A program made the translations under genes and the position numbers. The notes under the pieces were generated by a model that was given only the letters and a program-made list of their open reading frames with translations, ran no database searches and was not told the origin of the DNA. A stretch of 64,000 nucleotides of DNA from JAGWBD01 sp965220615. GTDB lineage: Bacteria > Chloroflexota > Anaerolineae > Aggregatilineales > Phototrophicaceae. The stretch covers positions 2,453,597 to 2,517,596 of the forward strand of contig CBDCQL010000002.1 in assembly GCA_965220615.1 (NCBI GenBank). The letters are read 5' to 3'. Position 1 is the first letter of the stretch; every line of letters begins with the position of its first letter. Positions 59,864 to 64,000 of the stretch are shown here, in pieces.

Positions 59864-60994
59864 ATGTACAAGTCCTTTCGCGTTCAAAACTTCCGTGGCT
59901 TCAGGGACCTGCAACTGGATGACCTGGCGCGCGTCAATCTGATTGCCGGGAAGAACAACACGGGCAAGACGGCTCTGCTGGAAGCGATTTTGACATATTG
60001 CGGTGAATATGATGCAAGTCTCTTGCTCCGGATTACTGATGCAATACGGAGATCATATAGAAGTTACAGACTCGAAAACGGTGTGGATACTGTTGACCCG
60101 GGCTGGTCTGCCCTTTTTCACAACTTTGAAACAAATGTCGGAATACAATTGTTTGGTCGAAATGCCGAGTGTCTGGAATCAGAAACTGATCAGAACTCTG
60201 CGGACCCTCCACATCTTACAATTGCACTGGCAGAGATCGGCAGCTTCCCTCCAGAGATTTCACTTCAACAAAGAGTGCGAGAAAATGTTGTAGATGCTAA
60301 TGGTTGCGTGCTGGTCTTTATGGATGCTTATGAGAGTTGGATGTCTTTCAATCCGTTTTCTTTCCGTCCAAGAGATTCTTCCACCACGCTAATTGGAGAG
60401 AAAAGCAAAGTAGAGCGGACAACCAAACACAAGTCGTTTTTCCTTCCGACAAACAAGTTGCTTTCTGCTGAAGATGAAGCATCTCTCTTCACCGAAATTC
60501 GTCGAACGCGACAGGACAAAAGACTTCTCGATTTGGCAAGGAAATTCGACACTCGTTTATTGCAGCTTGAGGTGCTCAAAAACGGTCCGTATTTCGAAAT
60601 CCACGGTCATCTTGATGATCTGGAACAGCCTTTACCCATTTCTTCGATGGGAGAAGGGATGCGCCGTTCAGCCAGCCTTTTGTTAGCCATTGCCAAGACA
60701 GAAAACGGCATCGTGCTTGTCGACGAGATAGAAACCGGGCTGCATCATTCAGTTCAGGTTGAGGTCTGGAGGGCAATTGCCGAAGCAGCTCGCGCCTACA
60801 ATGTCCAAATCTTCGCCACGACACATAGTTACGAAATGATTAGTGCAGCGCATGAAGCGCATAAGGAAGTGAAGCCTTTCGACTTTCGACTCTATGGCCT
60901 CAGGCACAGGAGGGAAAGTAACGAGATCCGTGCTGTCTCTTATGATGAAGAAACATTGGATGCCGCTGTCGAAATGTACCTTGAGATGCGCTAG
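59864..60994 (+). CDS. OLD-like AAA ATPase of a two-gene defence-type module
   Basis: A 376-residue SMC/OLD-type ATPase: FRVQNFRGFRDLQL at the start, Walker A GKNNTGKT (residues 29-36), signature region SSMGEGMRRSASLL, Walker B GIVLVDEIETGLHHS, and H-loop ATTHSYEMI. The middle 200 residues replace the coiled coil and look AT-rich and foreign. Translation starts at ATG 59864 with CGGGGAAGTG upstream. It overlaps by one base the TOPRIM-like gene, mirroring ATPase/TOPRIM defence pairs such as PARIS. Confidence 0.88.
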   Translation: MYKSFRVQNFRGFRDLQLDDLARVNLIAGKNNTGKTALLEAILTYCGEYDASLLLRITDAIRRSYRSYRLENGVDTVDPGWSALFHNFETNVGIQLFGRNAECLESETDQNSADPPHLTIALAEIGSFPPEISLQQRVRENVVDANGCVLVFMDAYESWMSFNPFSFRPRDSSTTLIGEKSKVERTTKHKSFFLPTNKLLSAEDEASLFTEIRRTRQDKRLLDLARKFDTRLLQLEVLKNGPYFEIHGHLDDLEQPLPISSMGEGMRRSASLLLAIAKTENGIVLVDEIETGLHHSVQVEVWRAIAEAARAYNVQIFATTHSYEMISAAHEAHKEVKPFDFRLYGLRHRRESNEIRAVSYDEETLDAAVEMYLEMR

Positions 60995-61644
60995 TGACCG
61001 ATAGACCCAAACCCAGGAAAATAGAAAAGGCCCATCTTCTTATCGTGGAGGGTAGTGATGAGAAGAACTTCTTCGAGGCCATGCTCAGACTATCCGCCGT
61101 TTCTGACTTCCAGGTTATGGATATTGGCGGCAAGGACAAACTACGTGCTGAACTAAGGGCAATAAACAACGAAGGCGGGTTTGCCAACGCCAAATTCATC
61201 GGAATAGTGCGCGACGGAGACGGGAACAGCAAGGGGGCCTTTGACAGCGTTTGCAGTGCGCTTGAGAGCGTAGGTTTACCCTTTCCATCAAAGCCTCTTG
61301 AATTGTCGGCTGGAGAACCTCGCATCTCAGTGATGATTATGCCTCCTGAAGAGGCTGAATCGGGACAGATGCTGGAGGACTTGTGCCTTGCAGCACTTGC
61401 AGATGACCCTGACACTCGACCTGCCATGTATTGCGTGGATGAATATTTCAATTGTCTTGGTGAGCAAGCGGGAATTTCACACAGAAGAAACACCATTCCA
61501 AAGGCGCGGCTACATGCTTTCCTTGCGTCCCGACCTGACCCGGAACCAAGGCTCGGGCTGGCTGCGCAAAAAGGCTACATCCCCCTGCACAGCCCGGTCT
61601 TTGAACCGGTCGTCAATTTCCTGCGACAACTGACCGCCAGCTAG
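60994..61644 (+). CDS. TOPRIM-like DUF3226-type protein, partner of the ATPase
   Basis: A 216-residue protein starting at a GTG that overlaps the ATPase stop. TOPRIM hallmarks are visible: LLIVEGSDEKNFFEA with Glu19, and the acidic pair in IGIVRDGDGN (Asp74, Asp76). Such proteins act as metal-dependent nucleases in OLD-family and related defence systems; here the nuclease and ATPase are on separate chains. A DUF3226 assignment is by overall resemblance. It may be a nuclease effector released or activated by the ATPase. Confidence 0.8.
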   Translation: MTDRPKPRKIEKAHLLIVEGSDEKNFFEAMLRLSAVSDFQVMDIGGKDKLRAELRAINNEGGFANAKFIGIVRDGDGNSKGAFDSVCSALESVGLPFPSKPLELSAGEPRISVMIMPPEEAESGQMLEDLCLAALADDPDTRPAMYCVDEYFNCLGEQAGISHRRNTIPKARLHAFLASRPDPEPRLGLAAQKGYIPLHSPVFEPVVNFLRQLTAS

Positions 61645-61931
61645 TCCACCCCGTCCAGCGCGAGGAAGCTGGCCGTGGAGGCCGGCAGGCGCAGTTGCTT
61701 CACCTCCTGATACTCGTCCGAAGCGTAGAAGTCCTGCACCGTCTGCAGGGAGGGGAACTCAATCAGCACGAGGCGATTGGACGGGCCCTCGCCCTCCAGC
61801 GTGACCACCTCGCCGCCGCGCACGAGGAAGCGGCCGCCGTACTTCTCGATGAGCGCCGGCGTCTGCGCCGTGTACTTGCGATACTGCTCCATATCATGCA
61901 CATCGACCTGGGCGAGCAGGTAGGCGGCCAT
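61641..61931 (-). CDS. DUF1330-family protein
   Basis: A 96-residue ferredoxin-fold protein started at ATG 61931, with GGGGAGG six bases upstream; two further upstream ATGs fall on or before that site. AYLLAQVDVHDMEQYRKYTA, GGRFLVRGGEV and VLIEFPSLQTVQDFYASDEY are family-typical. Function unknown. It ends within 4 bases of the convergent TOPRIM gene. Confidence 0.9.
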   Translation of the reverse strand: MAAYLLAQVDVHDMEQYRKYTAQTPALIEKYGGRFLVRGGEVVTLEGEGPSNRLVLIEFPSLQTVQDFYASDEYQEVKQLRLPASTASFLALDGVD

Positions 61932-62034
61932 CGTCATCCTCCCCAAGGTTGCCAATCCACGAGCGCGCAGTATACCCCGCCCCGGTCGCCGCCTGACTTA
62001 GCCGTTTCTAATCGGGGGCGCCCTGGCCAGACGC

Positions 62035-62040
62035 TATACT
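62035..62040 (+). promoter_or_regulatory. -10 element of the htrA-like gene
   Basis: TATACT in the context ACGCTATACT, 38 bases before the GTG start. Confidence 0.45.
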
Positions 62041-62077
62041 GACGGCAAACGAACAGAACACAGAGACCCTCCATCCC

Positions 62078-63254
62078 GTGAATCCTTCCCCCCTGCGGCG
62101 ACTACTGCTGGCCTTGCTGCCCCTGCTGCTGATTATCTTCGGCTTTGCCCTGGGCAGCGTGTTGCTGCCGGGCCAGGCGGCGCCCGTCCTGCAGGTCATC
62201 GCACCGCCGCCCACTCCCGACATTGACGCGCTGGAGATCAGCGCCGCCGAAAGCGAGATCGCGCGTCTCTACATGGAAGTCAGCCCCTCGGTCGTCTCCA
62301 TCAACGTGGCCGTGGTACAGCGCGGCCGCGTGGAATCCGCTTCCGGCTCCGGCTTCGTCATCAGCGACCAGGGCCACGTCGTCACCAATGCCCACGTCGT
62401 CGAGGACGCCATGCGCGACGGCATCGAGGTCAATTTCCTGGATGGCACCATCCTGCGCGCGCAAATCGTCGGCATGGACCGCGACTCCGACCTGGCCGTC
62501 CTGCAGGTCTCGCTGCCGCCGGAACAGTTGCGGCCCCTGGTCCTGGCCGATTCCGACCGGCTCGTCATCGGCCAGACGGCGCTGGCCATCGGCAGCCCCT
62601 TCGGCCAGCGCTGGACCTTGACCCGCGGCATCGTCAGCGCCCTCGACCGAACCATCCAGGGGCTGACCCGCTTCTCCATCGGCTCGGTCATCCAGACCGA
62701 CGCGGCCATCAACCGGGGCAACAGCGGCGGCCCGCTCTTTAACCTGAAGGGCGAGGTCATCGGCGTCAACTCGCAGATCGTAAACCGAGGGGTCGCGTTT
62801 CAATCCCGTCCCCGCCAACGCCGGCGTCGGCTTCGCCATCCCCGCCAATCTTGTGCGTCGCATCGTCGATGACCTGCTTCGCGACGGCGAGGTGCGCTAC
62901 AGCTTTCTGGGCATCTCGGCCATCGGCGATGAGGAACGCTCCATCAGCCTGAACCTGATGGAAACCCTCAACCTGCCCAACAATTTGCGCGGCGTGGTCA
63001 TCGGCACCGTGACGCCGGGCGGCCCGGCCGAGCGCGCCGGCCTGCGCAGCGCCGGTAGCGCCGTGCGCGTACGGGGCCAGCCGGTGCCCACCTCGGCCGA
63101 TATCATCACCGCCATCAACGGCGTCCCGGTGCATGACATGAGTTCGCTCATTTCGTGGATGGCCATTCATACGCGGCCCGGCGACGAGGTCACGCTCTCC
63201 ATCTGGCGCGATGGCGCGCCCATGTCCATGCCCGTAACCCTGGGCGAACGCTGA
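62078..63254 (+). pseudogene. HtrA/DegP-type serine protease with PDZ domain, frameshifted
   Basis: From GTG 62078: membrane anchor (LLALLPLLLIIFGFALGSVLL), trypsin-like domain with His106 in VTNAHVV, Asp138 in DRDSDLAVLQV and Ser216 in GNSGGPL. After VNSQIVNRG the frame is lost and ends in nonsense at 62872. The next frame picks up at once as FNPVPANAGVGFAIPANLV, continues through GGPAERAGLRSAG, the PDZ domain, and ends at 63254. Removing one G from the G4 run at 62789-62792 joins them into a normal protein of about 390 residues. HtrA proteases degrade misfolded envelope proteins. The intact catalytic triad and clean remainder suggest a very recent change or a base-calling error. Confidence 0.85.
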
Positions 63255-64000
63255 TCCCGCCCTTCAGTCCCACAGCCTTCGAAGAACGCCCGCGCAGCAG
63301 CATGACGTCCGCCAGGATGGAGTGGGTGCCGCAGAGCAGGACTGTTCCCTCAGGGCCGGCTCCCTCACGCGCCTGGGCGAGCGCGGCTTCCAGTTGCGGA
63401 ACATGCGCGACCTGCGCACCCTGCGCCCGCCCCAAGGCCAGCAGCTCTCCGGCCGACGGGAAGCGCAGGATGGGGTTGCGCGGCGTCTCGCAGAAGATAA
63501 GGCCGTCGCTGGCCGGCGCCAGCACCTTGATCACGCCGGCGTAGTCCTTGTCATCGGGCACCGCCAGAATGACCTGCAGCGGCCGCGCGACCGCTTCCCC
63601 CAGCGCCTCGAGCGCGTAGCGGGCCGACTGGCAGTGGACGGCGCCGTCCACATAAAGCGCGGGCGAGTCCCCCAACTTCTCCAGGCGGCCGGGCCAGCGC
63701 AGCGCCGCCAGGCGCGCGGCCATGGCGCCGGGGTCCTCGCAGACGCCCAGGCGAGCCGCCACGCGGGCGGCGGCGCGCAGCGCCAGCGTCGCGTTGGCGG
63801 CCTGGTGGCGCCCGCGCAGGGGCAGGCCGAACTCGCCGAAGGGCGCCAGCCGCAAACGCTGCCCCCGCGCTGTCCGGGCCAGCGGCTGCGCCAGTTGCGC
63901 GGGCGTCAGGAGCTCCAGGCGAGCCTCCTGCCGCTGCGCTTCCCGCTCCAGTTCGGCGACGACGGGGGCGGCCTGCGGCAGGCTGATCACCTGGCTGCCC
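63190..64000 (-). CDS. folC: Folylpolyglutamate synthase, C-terminal part (cut by window edge)
   Basis: About 270 C-terminal residues. VISLPQAAPVV, LPLRGRHQAANATLALRAA (Mur-ligase substrate His) and YVDGAVHCQSARYALEAL mark FolC, which adds glutamates to folates; RLEKLGDSPALYVDGA is the family's LE-P-LDGAHN region with unusual residues. The N-terminal ATPase half lies beyond position 64000. Its 3' end overlaps the convergent protease gene by 65 bases, so the last 20 residues may be an extension. Confidence 0.85.
   Translation of the reverse strand, partial: GSQVISLPQAAPVVAELEREAQRQEARLELLTPAQLAQPLARTARGQRLRLAPFGEFGLPLRGRHQAANATLALRAAARVAARLGVCEDPGAMAARLAALRWPGRLEKLGDSPALYVDGAVHCQSARYALEALGEAVARPLQVILAVPDDKDYAGVIKVLAPASDGLIFCETPRNPILRFPSAGELLALGRAQGAQVAHVPQLEAALAQAREGAGPEGTVLLCGTHSILADVMLLRGRSSKAVGLKGGISVRPGLRAWTWARHRARWRA

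Noticed and set aside
1..64000. CRISPR arrays, rRNA genes, complete prophage or IS transposases
   Set aside because: No regularly spaced repeats, rRNA-like stretches, integrases or transposases were recognised on either strand.

Overview
The window is GC-rich bacterial chromosome, most likely from a Chloroflexota lineage of the Anaerolineae/Caldilineae type. This is inferred from secreted proteins with long Thr-Pro linkers leading to SH3-like or FN3 domains, TPR proteins with N-terminal anchors, MalF/MalG-type sugar transport next to an unclassified glycosidase-like protein, and a recurring GCTAT(A/G)(C/G)T -10 motif. No 16S rRNA is present, so the assignment is provisional. The only RNA gene found is tRNA-Arg(ACG), followed by a clear intrinsic terminator. 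Many defence loci are visibly richer in A+T than the surrounding metabolic genes, which suggests lateral acquisition.

Layout. 1-0.8 kb: 5' part of a sugar-binding lipoprotein-like gene. 1-4.5 kb: defence island with a DNA methyltransferase-HNH fusion, a two-gene CBASS operon (CD-NTase and Cap15-like effector) and a lone MNT nucleotidyltransferase. 4.5-10 kb: reverse-strand carbohydrate locus with two ABC permeases, a 753-residue glycosidase-like protein and a membrane protein whose paralogue lies at 12-13.3 kb. 10.5-27 kb: a frameshifted FN3/Thr-Pro protein, SDR, bisphosphate nucleotidase, MBL hydrolase, tRNA-Arg, SH3 and TPR envelope proteins, acpS, a MaoC hydratase and phosphomannose isomerase. 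27-33.8 kb: second defence island. It holds two hicAB pairs, a duplicated fragment of the isomerase gene, a type ISP-like restriction-modification gene broken near its 3' end into tandem alternative cassettes in different frames, an orphan higA, and a two-gene unit preceded by a perfect 53-bp palindrome.

33.8-50.5 kb: mostly ordinary genes (BtrH-like, GH43-like, rpsD, rsmI coupled to a C5-cytosine methyltransferase, a sulfatase carrying inserted 48-bp coding repeats, maeB, MscS channel, GNAT, ABC-F, phytanoyl-CoA dioxygenase, DinB), with a second restriction-modification pair at 45.8-47.4 kb whose endonuclease is frameshifted. 50.9-57.8 kb: an epimerase, then four tandem secreted paralogues each made of three Cache-like units. 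57.9-64 kb: arsR-arsM with its operator, a P460-type cytochrome lipoprotein, a third defence-like pair (OLD-type ATPase and TOPRIM/DUF3226-like protein), a DUF1330 protein, a frameshifted HtrA protease and the end of folC.

The most unusual structure is the 3' end of the ISP gene (30.5-32.7 kb): a G9 tract, then three natural variants of the same roughly 50-residue segment in three successive reading frames, a degenerate fourth, a small ORF and a hicAB pair, and finally the missing C-terminal domain. Five genes carry apparent one-base indels in homopolymers, so base-calling error has to be excluded before biology is read into any single frameshift.
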